From positions 63,026,440 through 63,090,439 of the forward strand of contig OX235262.1 in assembly GCA_944472135.2 (NCBI GenBank): a DNA stretch of 64,000 nucleotides. Reading direction: 5' to 3'. This document shows positions 12,423 through 22,705 of the stretch, in pieces. The notes beneath the pieces are model-generated. The model was not told the origin of the DNA and did no database searches. It was given only the letters and a program-made list of their open reading frames with translations. The stretch's first letter is position 1, and the number at the start of each line of letters is the position of its first letter. Position numbers and translations under genes: made by a program. Source of the stretch: Trichobilharzia regenti (lineage: Eukaryota > Platyhelminthes > Trematoda > Strigeidida > Schistosomatidae).

Positions 12423-12476
12423 TGGTTCTCCTTTATCTCCTGGTGGACCACTATCCCCCATGGAACCAGTCGGTCC
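12423..12476 (-). CDS. Type V/XI-like fibrillar collagen, exon 7 (minor helix)
   Basis: The exon is 54 nt with six perfect triplets, GPTGSMGDSGPPGDKGEP, between acceptor TCAG and donor GTAAGT, phase 0. It forms nearly all of the minor (N-propeptide) triple helix together with the start of exon 8. It is isolated by introns of 2.2 and 4.5 kb, so it is easy to miss. Confidence 0.92.
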
Positions 12477-12845
12477 CTGAAATGTACAAATTTAATAAAA
12501 GTAAATAAGTTGACAAAGTAGTAAACCGATGGTATATTGTACCCAAAATTGAATTACATAGTAGTTCCTCCACTATGCATTGAATAAAATATGTAAATTA
12601 AGATTTACGCCAACAAATTAGAATAATTATAGTGTTGCATGTATATAAAATCCGAAATTTAGGATGACAGACAACTGAAATAAATCATTCATTCCGAGGA
12701 AATTTATGGTGTAGACATCTGTATTTCTTCGTAAAAGCGCACAGTTAATCACCAAACAATGTGCAACAGCCGGTGATATTTTCATCGATATATATTTATA
12801 GTCCACATATTCATGAGGATTTAATTAGGTATTGAACTGAGATGT

Positions 12846-13083
12846 AAATAATAAATAATAATTTTTCCTTCACGTTCCCAGTGGAACATAGGGCTCCAAG
12901 CTAGTGGCTTGAAGTTTCTGTAGCAGTGTTTAATTTTTACAGGATGGGGTTGCTAGCCTCATGCCCAACCTTTCCTCTTTACCAGGATTATCTCTGGCTC
13001 ATAGAGGTAAAGGAGTGCGCCGGCCGGGGATCGAGCCCCGGACCATATGCATGGTCGGCGAGCGTGCTAACCGCTATACCACC
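12846..13083 (-). mobile_element. SINE-B copy with 12-bp target duplication
   Basis: Read on minus it starts with a tRNA-like head (GGTGGTATAGCGGTTAGCAC; B box GGGGCTCGATCCCC), then a family body, and ends GAGCCCTATGTTCCACTGGG plus AACGTGAAGGAA and an A/T-rich tail. GAACTGAGATGT occurs at 12834-12845 and again at 13084-13095, a perfect target-site duplication that fixes both ends. It lies in collagen intron 6 in the same orientation as the gene. Confidence 0.92.
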
Positions 13084-13095
13084 GAACTGAGATGT

Positions 13096-14707
13096 GCTGA
13101 ATATGAAATACTTAGGTCACTGTTTTGAGTACTGCTGCTTCAGCTTTAGATTTCATATCATTAAAATAAATTTGTCGTCTGACTAACAAATAACCCCTGT
13201 CTCCCCCAATGATGTGAAGATAATCGTTGGTCTAAAACATTTTTCGTAGAAGAAGCAACTTTTCTATGCCATCGTATTTTTGTGTGCCTAAAATTCTGTC
13301 CAAAGGTCAACATTATAGTTAGCTCAGTCCTACTTATTAACTGTCACCTTCTGAAAATTGAGGTTCTGATATGAATGGAGTTATCACGACATTATTGTTA
13401 AATTGTATGTATGCCAAAAATGCTATTTATTGGTTTAAAGCCTCCGATGACGACCTAGTTAAAAAGATAGTTTTGCTTCACTCAACTCATTGTTTTGATA
13501 TCCAGTCTGTCAGACACACCTTTTGCTAAGTTAAAATTTAAGACGAGGGTGATTAGCTCTTTGGATCACTCATCCAATGGATGGTGTTTTGACCCTGGGA
13601 AAAGATGAGCTTCAGGTTCGATCATCATTACAATGCTTTGTTGAGCGAGGTCTTACTTTACGCCAATGAAACTTAGCTCTTCCGAGAATAGAATATATGG
13701 TGGCTCAGCGTTTTTGATTATTACCACGTCCGAAAAATATCATACATCTGGTGGAACATCATGGGGGTAATTTTGCGGTTACACTGTGCGTATTTGAACA
13801 TGGTAAAATCCGTCTTTCAGTTGGCGGTATCATCTTCCTTTAGACTTTGTTCTCAGTGGCTCGGACATCTACCATAAGTGTCATTTAAGATGTTTCTTCA
13901 TAATCCAGTTTCTGCTAGCCCCACGATTTGATGAAAAAGCTGAGGGGTGATCAGCTTATGACGTAGCACTTTGAAATTAAGGATGGTTGTGTTATATCGG
14001 CATTTATCAGTGCATTAAGACTCCCTGGATCCAATACAACAAATAATCTGAATCAGTGGCTCCAAACTTTATTAGATATGGCTGGAAGTTGCAATATGTG
14101 GTGAACAAGCCGAGGTTCCTACTCTTGGCTTTGTCCCAGAGGTAGCCTAAAGCAATGAATGCTCTTTTAAGTACTCGTGATAAGTTTGCCTGACTCTTTT
14201 CATGATCTTCTCACTCAAACATAATACTTTATCATGCATTGTGTTTTATTATTTTTGTGTGATGGATTTCTTGGCGCTCATACTGTTTGTTTTCAAATTA
14301 GAAAATAATAATGCAGGGTAAATTTAGATTAACAGTCAGAAACAGGGTGAAAATGAGTCAGGGATTCTATTACTAGACACAACTAAACAACTAACATTAA
14401 GCTAGCAGTCAATTCCGTATCATAATGTCTTCTCAGCAAGTGAATTTGATAAGATAAGTTCAATAAATTTTCCTACCCCTCCCCGCACCCAAAAATATCA
14501 TCAACGAGAAATTATAGGTATAAACACAAGACAGAAAACTCAAAGACAATTTATTATGTCAGTGGTACATGCTCACTGTACCCAGTCGTCTATTGTCACT
14601 TTCTCCGGGTTCCACGACTACTGAAATCCAGCTGTCTTATCTGGTATACCAATTTACATTGAACAATTAAAGAGTACATCACAAAAGATTTACCAATATC
14701 AACTTAC
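13096..14707 (-). other. Collagen intron 6, remainder
   Basis: Apart from the SINE at 12846-13083 I see no named feature. A weak tRNA-head-like stretch around 13560-13690 is too diverged to call. No coding frame of note exists. Confidence 0.65.
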
Positions 14708-14734
14708 TTGCATTGGATCAGTTTCCTTATCCCC
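14708..14734 (-). CDS. Type V/XI-like fibrillar collagen, exon 6 (27-bp linker exon)
   Basis: This is a 27-nt micro-exon coding GDKETDPMQ, with acceptor TTTTAG and donor GTAAGT. It keeps phase 0 between exon 5 (ending MMGDE) and exon 7 (GPTG). It belongs to the variable region between the TSPN domain and the minor helix. The assignment rests on strong splice sites on both sides, frame continuity and acidic composition. Because it is short, chance cannot be fully excluded. Confidence 0.75.
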
Positions 14735-15159
14735 CTAAAAGAGAAATTTTAAGAAAATGTACAAAATGAAGGAAATAATACAGTTAATGTTATTGTGTTG
14801 TTTACTTCAAAAAACTTTTTCTTTTTTCCTTCATACAAAACTTGTGAATATGAGTAAATAATACATCATAACATCCGAATATTAGGTGAATACTTAAGAT
14901 GAAAGTAATTAGTACAATTCCATTACAACTGCTGTCTAGATTGATGTCAAAACATGTGCCTACAAAGTCCGAGGTAGCAGTGTGTTAGAGCTAGAAGAAA
15001 ACTTGAGTGAGATAGGGAGCTAGTGTTTCGTATTACACTACTATCACACACGTATTCTGAATGACAAGCTGCAAATGAGTTGAAATTTTCGAGTATTATT
15101 TGAACTCATATATTTATATTTATATATATGTTTCCATGGTAACCTAATGAGGAAGATTA

Positions 15160-16614
15160 CTTAGTGATGACCCCTCTGTTTATTGAATCAGTATATTTCT
15201 CAGAAAGAAAGCAGTACACCGTATCTAAAGGGAAGTCTTCCACTTCATTGCCTACTGAAGCTGGTGTCCCTCAAGGCGCTGTCCTATCTCTTTTTCTTTT
15301 TTCTTTCTTCTTACATGACTTGCCTCACTCTGATGAAATAAACTTTGTGAAGTACGCTGATGATTTAACAGTTTCAATGGCTGTTAACTCCCAGCTAGAT
15401 TGTACCAAAATAAATAACTTTCTATCAGGAGTCAGCAAATGGTCTGAGTCTAACGGTCTTAAACTGAATCCTTCTAAGTGTCAAACTGTTAATTTCAGCT
15501 TAAGATGTAAAAGACAGTTAAAAGAAGTCATCGATTCTCATGACAGTTGTAAAATTGACGACAGTGATATAGGAATCAAATCAGAAATTAAGTATCTTGG
15601 ACTTATTCTCTCTTCTGATCTCTCCTGGTCTTCCCATGTCTTAGCAATCTCCAGTAAAATATTCCGCCTGACATTTTACATTAAGAAGTTAAGGCACTCG
15701 GGTATAACTCAACCCCTCCTCTTACAGTTCATAAACTCTTGCATCCTACCTATTCTTCTTTATTGTTCACCCTTATTCTTTCCTGGTTTGCTTAAAAAAG
15801 ACTATGTCACAATTCGTAGAATACTGAAGACTGTCAGTAGGGTGAGTGGTGTCCCAGTGGACCACATAGTTAACGTCGTTGTCGATAGGCACTTGACTTC
15901 GTGCAATAAATTTGCTAAAGGGATTTTGTCTGACTTGGAGCATCCGCTTTACCCTCAGCTTTCACCTTGCATCTCCTCAGGTAGAACAAGAAGTAACTTC
16001 AGAAAACTGTATGCTCGCACGTCTAAGTATAGAAATTCTATGATACCATACTTGGCACGTATTTTATGTGATGAAAATAGTGTCAGGCAAGAACTAACTA
16101 ACCTTTTTTCATCTAGTAAATAAACAATTTCCTCCATCCATCCTTATATACCTTCAAGTTTTACTTTTATTATTTCTATTATATTTATGGTCCTGTTACT
16201 TCTTTGTTTTACTCTCATAATTGCAAACACCAACTTATCTCCATGACGGCTGTAATCTTTGTTTTTCCCCTCACCATATCATGTAAAGAGAACATTATAT
16301 TCAATATTTTTAAACATGTTAAGATTTCTATACCACATTGCCAATACTGTGTGAAACAAGCCCACAGTAATTTTCACTTGTTATTATTATTACCCTAGCT
16401 GTTATCATTATTATTATTATTTCCATTTTATATGCTGCATGTTTTTGACATTACCTCTATTGTAAATGTGGAAAATTTTCTGTGTGATTAATTTTATCTA
16501 TAATTTGAGGAGATTAGATGCAATATTGTGATTAATGCTGAAAATTCCATTCTGTATCACAAGTACTGTTTTTGGAATAAAGTAAATCATTATTATTATT
16601 ATTACTATTATTTA
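15160..16614 (+). mobile_element. 5'-truncated CR1-like non-LTR retrotransposon (family Z)
   Basis: The copy contains the reverse transcriptase C-terminal half (15164-16123), a long 3' UTR and a GGAATAAAG signal near 16575 followed by an (ATT)n tail at about 16588-16612. It lies in collagen intron 5, antisense to the gene. The endonuclease and the N-terminal fingers of the transcriptase are missing, so truncation was probably at insertion. Related 3' ends occur at 35155-35525 (plus) and 37045-37165 (minus). The CR1/SR1-type label is tentative. Confidence 0.85.
15164..16123 (+). CDS. Reverse transcriptase C-terminal half of family Z element
   Basis: A 319-codon uninterrupted frame. From about residue 14 it shows transcriptase blocks: RKQYTVSKG, then motif B-like EAGVPQGAVLS (about 32-42), the catalytic motif C FVKYADDLTV (about 60-70), motif D SNGLKLNPSKCQ and motif E IKYLGLILSSDLSW (about 140-155). 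A thumb/C-terminal region follows with YCSPLFFPGLLKK. Motif A is absent because the copy is truncated upstream, so it cannot make an active enzyme. The first ATG lies in sequence next to the truncation point and is probably not a native start. The absence of stops over 960 nt suggests a rather recent insertion. Confidence 0.85.
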   Translation: MMTPLFIESVYFSERKQYTVSKGKSSTSLPTEAGVPQGAVLSLFLFSFFLHDLPHSDEINFVKYADDLTVSMAVNSQLDCTKINNFLSGVSKWSESNGLKLNPSKCQTVNFSLRCKRQLKEVIDSHDSCKIDDSDIGIKSEIKYLGLILSSDLSWSSHVLAISSKIFRLTFYIKKLRHSGITQPLLLQFINSCILPILLYCSPLFFPGLLKKDYVTIRRILKTVSRVSGVPVDHIVNVVVDRHLTSCNKFAKGILSDLEHPLYPQLSPCISSGRTRSNFRKLYARTSKYRNSMIPYLARILCDENSVRQELTNLFSSSK

Positions 16615-17340
16615 ATGACATTTTATTTGTTTCTCCAGATGACGACAAATAATAATAGATAGGATCTCGACTTTTGATATGTAGTGTATCAAGAAAACTT
16701 AAAACATCCACAATTTCAATTTTTCACTTACAAAAAAAACCGTCAACAGACCAGATATCTTGTGTTAGATATTATGTTCCAATAATCTTGGAAGGATAAA
16801 AGAGTATCAATAAGTTCAGAAGTAAAGCGACAATAGCGATTTCCAGCAAAGATAAAATGTACATCGAAGTACTTTTAAGCCCAGTTCACTAAGCTTATAA
16901 TGACCAAACTAGTTATCCTGAAATATTTCAAATTCTACTTTCACACAAGCCATTTAGGTACTCCAAGATATCCTTTTGAAGAAAATGACTGAAAACTGGA
17001 GTAAACTGTGAAATGAGCATATGTCAGGTTGTTTTCTTTACGGTTTTTTTAATCTTTTGCGCTCCTTGCCATACTTTATTCCTTGTAAACACATTCTTAG
17101 ACTCTGTGACTGACTTAAAAATAAAACATTTAATTTAGAGAGCAGATAATTCGGTTATGTCACAGTCAGACTTAGAAACAGCTAAAATTAACATCATTGT
17201 TAGTTCATTGCGAGTTTTTTTTTGTTTTTTTATTTTGATTGATTAATTATACTAGACTGAAGTGTTCAGATCCTGGTGACATGTCAGCTCTTAATACGGA
17301 TGCGTTAACGATTTCCGTGGATTAACCAGATATTATTCGG
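16615..17340. other. Intronic stretch (collagen intron 5), nothing seen
   Basis: AT-rich DNA between the family Z element and the Sm-alpha-like pair, without a recognisable gene or repeat. Confidence 0.65.
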
Positions 17341-17512
17341 TAGGTAGTGACTAGCCGTGGAATCCAGGATGCACACTTCCTCCTACATGGGATTCGTCAG
17401 TTCGACGCACCAGTAGTCTTCAATCAGTAAGGTAGTTACCACTGAAACTCAAACCCGATACCCATCATGACTGATGCCACAGTGTTATTCACTAGGCCAC
17501 ATGGGTTGCGAG
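17341..17512 (-). mobile_element. Sm-alpha-like SINE/satellite unit with hammerhead
   Basis: Read on minus, a Pol III-like head (AACCCATGTGGCCTAG...; B-box-like GGGTTTGAGTTTC near 17445) is followed by a hammerhead-like block and the family end GGATTCCACGGCTAG. This order matches the schistosome Sm-alpha elements known to carry hammerhead ribozymes. It abuts a plus-strand unit of the same kind in head-to-head orientation. Confidence 0.75.
17347..17405 (-). ncRNA. Hammerhead ribozyme-like motif, near-complete core
   Basis: On minus the conserved core reads CTGACGA (17400-17394, fits CUGANGA), then a short imperfect stem II with loop (ATCCCATGTAGGAG), then GAAG (17379-17376) where GAAA is expected, a small stem III, and the cleavage triplet ATC (17370-17368) followed by CTGGATTCCAC. 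Known Schistosoma hammerheads have the same order. The changes are A15.1 to G, which leaves a G-U wobble with U16.1, and a mismatch at the base of stem II. It may be weak or inactive, but it is the best-preserved copy in the window. Confidence 0.65.
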
Positions 17513-17665
17513 AACTCTAGCGTTTAAAAAACGATGGGTGCTGGGTTTCAGTTTGAGTGTCAGCACTACCACTCACTGAGGATTGCAGTTACATTGAGAC
17601 GACAAGTCTCAAATAGAATGAGATGCGAATCGTGGATTTCACTGCTAATCACCACCCAGTGAACA
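17498..17665 (+). mobile_element. Sm-alpha-like unit, plus strand, decayed hammerhead
   Basis: A Pol III-like head (CATGGGTTGCGAGAACTCTA; B-box-like GGGTTTCAGTTTGAG) is followed at 17592-17660 by a decayed hammerhead: GAGACGACAAGTCTC, AAATAGAATGAGATG, then CGAATCGTGGATTTCACTGC. The GAAA box is lost (GAGA), and the CUGANGA box is altered. The family end CTGCTAATCACCACC is recognisable. It is inverted relative to the unit ending at 17512. Confidence 0.65.
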
Positions 17666-18852
17666 ACTTTGCCAGTTCCTGCTGATTTCTCTTTACGGTA
17701 AAAGTGTCCCTCAAATTCTTTTGGTCAACTTATCGGTAGTCTTTATTTTGATATTCACTTTAATCACCAGAGGAGAACATTGGACAGCTTGATAAACTTT
17801 AGTTGAGGTGTTGTTTACAACGAAAACTACTAATTCTTCCTAGTTAGTAAAGTTATAACATAAATTTGCGAATGTTAGATGACTTGGGTCATTGATTTAA
17901 AAAAACTCATTGAATAAATAGTCACACAGTTGGTTAGATGATTTGACGGCGTTCCAGTTCATACTCGGAAATGAAACACCTATTCAGTATTATTTCGGTT
18001 TCAATCCCTCTCTACATTATATTGATCTCTAATTTTAAAAAAAACTGCCTACCTTGTTCTTTCTCTATCTAGTCAAAAAACTGCCTGTTACAATCTTTGT
18101 TTCTTTTTCAAGAAATTAACTTCACATATTCAAGATATGCATTGATGTGTATGTGTGTGTGTGTTTCCCTGAAATTTGGACAAAATTCGAGAAAGATAAT
18201 CCCTCCGTTCGAGTTTTTAGAAAGTGTTCATTGTCTAAGTGGAATCAGAACCAAGAAATGCACCACCATTAGATACACCCACACAATGCTATTTCCTAAT
18301 ATCTATATTGATTAAACTTGGCATATATGTATATACATGTATAATTCTATTCATAAAATTTATATTCAGTACACAGGAAGAACACTCGAAAGAGGAGAGG
18401 AAACCTTTATTTTTCTTGGCACTAGTCAATTTTAACAATAGCGCATTAGTCTACTTTATTTTCTTCCTGTTTTCAATACATATATATACCCATAAATCAC
18501 TTTTTCTCTTTTTTCTATTTACATGTACCTAATTTTTGGAAATATATAACTCGATGTATTCATTTCTCCCTTCTTCTTCTACCTAATGAAGTCTGATGAT
18601 GAAGTGAATCAGTGTCAGGTATAAAGTAGATACAAATGAAATCAAACATTAGTATAGTTTTAAAAAGCGTTTATTAAACAATGGAATGCAGCCGTATTGG
18701 AACAGTGATATTCATTTAGGTGTATGCCTTTTTAAATGTTGAAGTTTGCTTGTAACTATCATATTCATGAAACATTACTTTGGCTAGGAAATATCAATTT
18801 ATCGGCGTGCTATGTTGACAAACCCATGGAATTCTGATTCATAGATTTTTAA

Positions 18853-18919
<67 letters not shown>

Positions 18920-19544
18920 AATGTAGTCATCATTACTACTTCTGCTGGGATGTCATATTGCGAAAACTCTCCTGTCTTATACTTTTTAACCTATTCCATG
19001 TTTCTGGAGGCAGAATACAGCCGTAACCTAAATTTTAGTCATGAAAATAAGTAAAATGCTGAGCAGAGTACTGCGAAATGATTAAAACTGAGAAACAGAC
19101 AGTTGACCCCACAGAGAAATGAAGGGCGATAAATTCGTCAAGATGGTGAGAACAAGAAAATTAGAGTTAATGACAGTTCCTAAAACAGTGATATATATGT
19201 GCGCCTGCAATATAGAAGAGAGTGATTAGAGAAGGTTTCCATTTTCACACGTCTGTAATCCACATTGTCTTGTCTGAGGTTGTCATTTTCAAGACACTGA
19301 TTAGACCATATTTTATACTGAACAATGAATTGTTCTTGAAACCTCAACCAGTTGTTAAAAGTGTATCACTATGCGTTATATTAAATAAGTGTATTTAATC
19401 AGGAATAATGTGCTATCTGACATACTTTTTAAATTCAATTTAGATTTTCCCATCGACTGACTTGAGCGAAGTGCTTGGTCTAATGTTGACGTTTCGGTCG
19501 CTTGTGCAGATACTTCGACAATCGTTGGTCATGTAACCTGATGT
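17666..19544. other. Intronic stretch (collagen intron 5)
   Basis: Nothing recognised apart from the (TA)n microsatellite at 18856-18914. The overlapping plus-strand frames at 18097-18532 are low-complexity, F/Y/I-rich translations and not credible genes. Confidence 0.65.
18856..18914. repeat. (TA)n microsatellite
   Basis: About 29 perfect TA units, the longest simple repeat in the window, in collagen intron 5. Confidence 0.98.
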
Positions 19545-19549
19545 CAGTT

Positions 19550-19625
19550 GGTGGATGGTGTCTAGCAGTGGAATCCAGGATAACACCAAGCACTTATGTC
19601 CAATTAGTCGACAGGAAAGTCTAAA
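19550..19625 (-). repeat. Sm-alpha hammerhead remnant (3' half)
   Basis: On minus it reads TTATCCTGGATTCCACTGCT followed by AGACACCATCCACC, the cleavage-site side and stem I of the schistosome hammerhead. The upstream core boxes are degraded. The neighbouring plus sequence at 19486-19497 (TTGACGTTTCGG) contains another complementary GAAACGTC box. Confidence 0.55.
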
Positions 19626-19664
19626 TTCAATTACATAATCAATGAGACTCGTTGCACAAGAGGT

Positions 19665-19840
19665 GGCTGTTATAACCCAAGTGGTTTAAGAGATAGAGCT
19701 TTGGTGTTTGAGACTATAGACACTGAGTTCGAGCCTCGTTGGGGACGCCATCACTCACTAAAAAGAGCAAGTACACCCAGTGACGAAATGCGAGTCGTGG
19801 ATTTCATCACCCACCAATTATCTAACACACTGCCCAGATC
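19665..19840 (+). mobile_element. Sm-alpha-like unit, plus strand
   Basis: A tRNA-like head with an A-box-like AAGTGGTTTAAGAG and a perfect B-box-like GAGTTCGAGCC (19727-19737) is followed by a collapsed hammerhead (CAGTGACGAAATGCGAGTCG, then TGGATTTC). Stem II is deleted, so the CUGANGA and GAAA boxes run together and the ribozyme is dead. The order of Pol III head then hammerhead is what defines this family. Confidence 0.7.
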
Positions 19841-22234
19841 CTGCTCTTACATTATCATATTCTCTGGATCCACCAATATTTCTTGAAATCATTCAAAGCC
19901 CTATAAACTCCTATGACTATTTACGAAAGTACTACAAAAACTACTCTCTGATTTTCAATTGTATGTCATTTATTTTAGTGACACAAGGCAGCATGTGGGT
20001 TTCAAGAGATATGGTGTGTGCATCTAGTAGACTGAAATGAACGAGTTGTATAATCTTGGCTGTTTGCAAAGACCATTACGTAACTAATGAATTATCGTCG
20101 TTAAAATTGTATGACACACACAAATGAAATGATTATCCACTGGGAGTTATGCGGTGACTCAAAGTTTAAATACATCTTCATCGAGTCTTCTAATCCAAGA
20201 CTGTCCGAGACAATCTTATCACTAATCAATTCATTGCATCGCTCCCACGATAGTGTTATGCCACTCTAAGGGGAGATTTTAAAAACAGTGATACAGAAAT
20301 TCTTCTATAGGTACTGTACAAATGTGTCAACATTTTGTTATCCCTAGGCTTATTTTTGTTTTTTTTATTAAGTTTTATGTGCTTTCTGCTTCTAGCACTA
20401 CATTGGTGAGCCGTTTCCAAACTCTTACTGACATAACTGTGCAAATATTGTATCGTCAGCCTAACTGCGTAACTTATCCTATTACTAGTTATTCCTATTG
20501 CAACAAACTTAATGTAACTCTGAGTATGGGTTGACTGTTCACACAATCTTAACTCGCTAAAGACGACTTAAAATTTCCGAAGGTTTAACTTGTGTCTCTG
20601 TTTAATTTCATTGTAGAAATGATAACCAACATAAATAATCTGGAGAACCTTCAAAAGTAAAACATTTATAAGTGTTTGTCCCATTCTTTATCAGTTCAGG
20701 ATCAATTCTAGAGGTTCCTGATCGGGCAAAAAAAGACGCTGCCATCCAAAGAATGAGTTAATGTCTGAAATTATGTGAACACTGATCTTTTTTCTAAGGA
20801 ACAGATCACTAAAGAGTTTGGAATAAAAATCTAATTTATATTCATTGTCAAAATGAAGTATTCTGTAGAGTATTAGAGGAGCTGAAAATTCATTCATTGT
20901 TCAATTTGAATACCACTTATTCCATTTAGTAGAAGAATGAAGTGTACACACAAAAAATGTATAATTAGATAATATATTAATAAGACATACGTACACATAT
21001 ACTACTATGGTTTACGCAACAGTAGAAATAAACTAAAATGTTTATTTTAAAAGTAATCGCATCAGTTCGCCCTGAAAATGCTTCCCAGCTTGATGATCAG
21101 ACACCATTCAACAAATCATCTGTCTGACAAAACAATACTCTTTTCCTTTCACTTTGAATAGATCGTTTCAGAAGGAAAGCTACTGATGCATATATGAAAG
21201 GCTTACAACAAACACTGACTATGGATTTTCGTATATTGTCATACATTGTGATATCAGTGACGGAATATTTGTCAGTATACATACTCATAACCATACTTCC
21301 CAATTTCCAATATTAGAGAAATAATTTACACTCAGTTATTACCAGTTGTATGACTGAATAAAATACATCTATTATACAGTTGGAATGTATTTTTCAGGTA
21401 CCTTAGTAAAGAAAGATACAGACTATCTTTGATATAGCTTATTCACTTTCCATTATCTCGAGTAAATTCCAACCTTTAACTGACAATAATTAATACGGAA
21501 GTATATTTCCTTACTTAGTTTTTTTTTGTTTCAATTAAGAATAATAACAGGGTGAAATAACACAGAGGGAGGAAATAATCAAATTATTTTTTCAGACTGT
21601 GGATTAAAAGGTGTAAAAGAAAAGAGGGGAAAGTTACCAAAATGACTTTTCACTTATGCTTGTAATTCTGTTTCTTATTCATGGTATTACGAAAGGTGCA
21701 TGTGTGTATCAACGCAAATATGGACAGAATGTATGTTTACTAGCGATAATTACCATCGATACAGAATAACAAAACGATCATTATTCAGTTGGAATTAAGT
21801 AAATAATTAAGCAGGTTAGGTTTTGTTTATTGTTCAAACCTGAGACTTCTGTTATATGAGGGAAATTTCTAAGAACTGTTTATTAATTTTGGAGTTTCCT
21901 ATCACAACTGAGATCATATTGCCTTTGCAAGTGCTTTATGATTTCTCTAAACACGAATCGGTATCATTCAACTTTTGTTCTATTCGAATTCATAAAAAAG
22001 GGGACAATCGCATTTTCTCCAAATCACGGAAGTAAACTTTACAAAACATTAGAAGGAAAAGAAGCAGAAGAAGTCCAGTGAAGATATCGCTTCAGCGGTT
22101 TCATCTTCCAAGGCTGTACAAGCACGAATCTACAGATTTTTGGGATGAAATCATTAAGAATATATATTTCATGGACTTCTTGTTCTTTTCTCTTGAATAA
22201 GTAGGTAACGAAACTATGTATTAAAATGACTTAC
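19841..22234. other. Intronic stretch (collagen intron 5), nothing seen
   Basis: 2.4 kb of AT-rich DNA between the Sm-alpha cluster and exon 5. None of the short frames (for example 20256-20546 minus, 21097-21303 minus) shows a domain or conserved pattern. Confidence 0.65.
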
Positions 22235-22339
22235 TTCATCACCCATCATTTGATCTTCAAAGCAATCCGGTGAATAAACATCACATTGTTTAGCAGCACC
22301 TTCTTCACCAGGTAAAATATAAAAATCTTCAATAAAACC
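22235..22339 (-). CDS. Type V/XI-like fibrillar collagen, exon 5 (end of TSPN domain)
   Basis: A 105-nt, 35-codon exon: GFIEDFYILPGEEGAAK, then QCDVYSPDC, then FEDQMMGDE. The acceptor is TTCAG, the donor GTAAGT, phase 0. The block C-x-x-YSPDC closes the TSPN (laminin G-like) domain in vertebrate COL5A/COL11A chains, and these two cysteines pair with the two in exons 2 and 4 in that family. The tail is acidic and starts the linker to the helix. Confidence 0.93.
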
Positions 22340-22509
22340 CTGAAAAAAGCAGAATATAAATTAGTTATATTTAATATCGATCTATCATACTGTCTCATAA
22401 CACTTTGTTTGAAAAATTTACTCATTGAAGTCTAAACAGCAGAATTTACCAACAATGTGTAACTATGACTTTTCTAGTGTTAATCTACTGGTAATTCGTT
22501 GGTTTTAAG

Positions 22510-22705
22510 TTTGATCATGCATTGATACCAACTAGACAGCCATTGAACCCTAGGGAGTACTTGGCAACCTTTTCGTACTAATTTGGGTCTCTTCAGAAGT
22601 ATTCAGGCATGACCCCATTGGGGATTGAATTCAGGGCCTTCAGACCACCAGGCAAACTCGCTGACCATTCAACCATTGAAACGGAATCTAATTGCTCATT
22701 AATTT
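22510..22705 (-). mobile_element. Sm-alpha-like unit with intact CUGANGA and GAAA boxes
   Basis: On minus: Pol III-like head (TGGTTGAATGGTCAGCGAG; B-box-like GAATTCAATCCCC), then CTGAAGA (22596-22590) and GAAA (22574-22571), separated by GACCCAAATTAGTAC. Both conserved boxes of a hammerhead are present. The stem II bases mostly do not pair and the expected GTC-CTGG cleavage site is degraded, so activity is unlikely. Confidence 0.55.

Noticed and set aside
13021..13083. Possible tRNA gene on minus
   Set aside because: The B box is good, but the acceptor stem does not close and the sequence continues into a SINE body with target duplications. The same applies at 30430-30498, 34181, 41160, 42420 and 55761.
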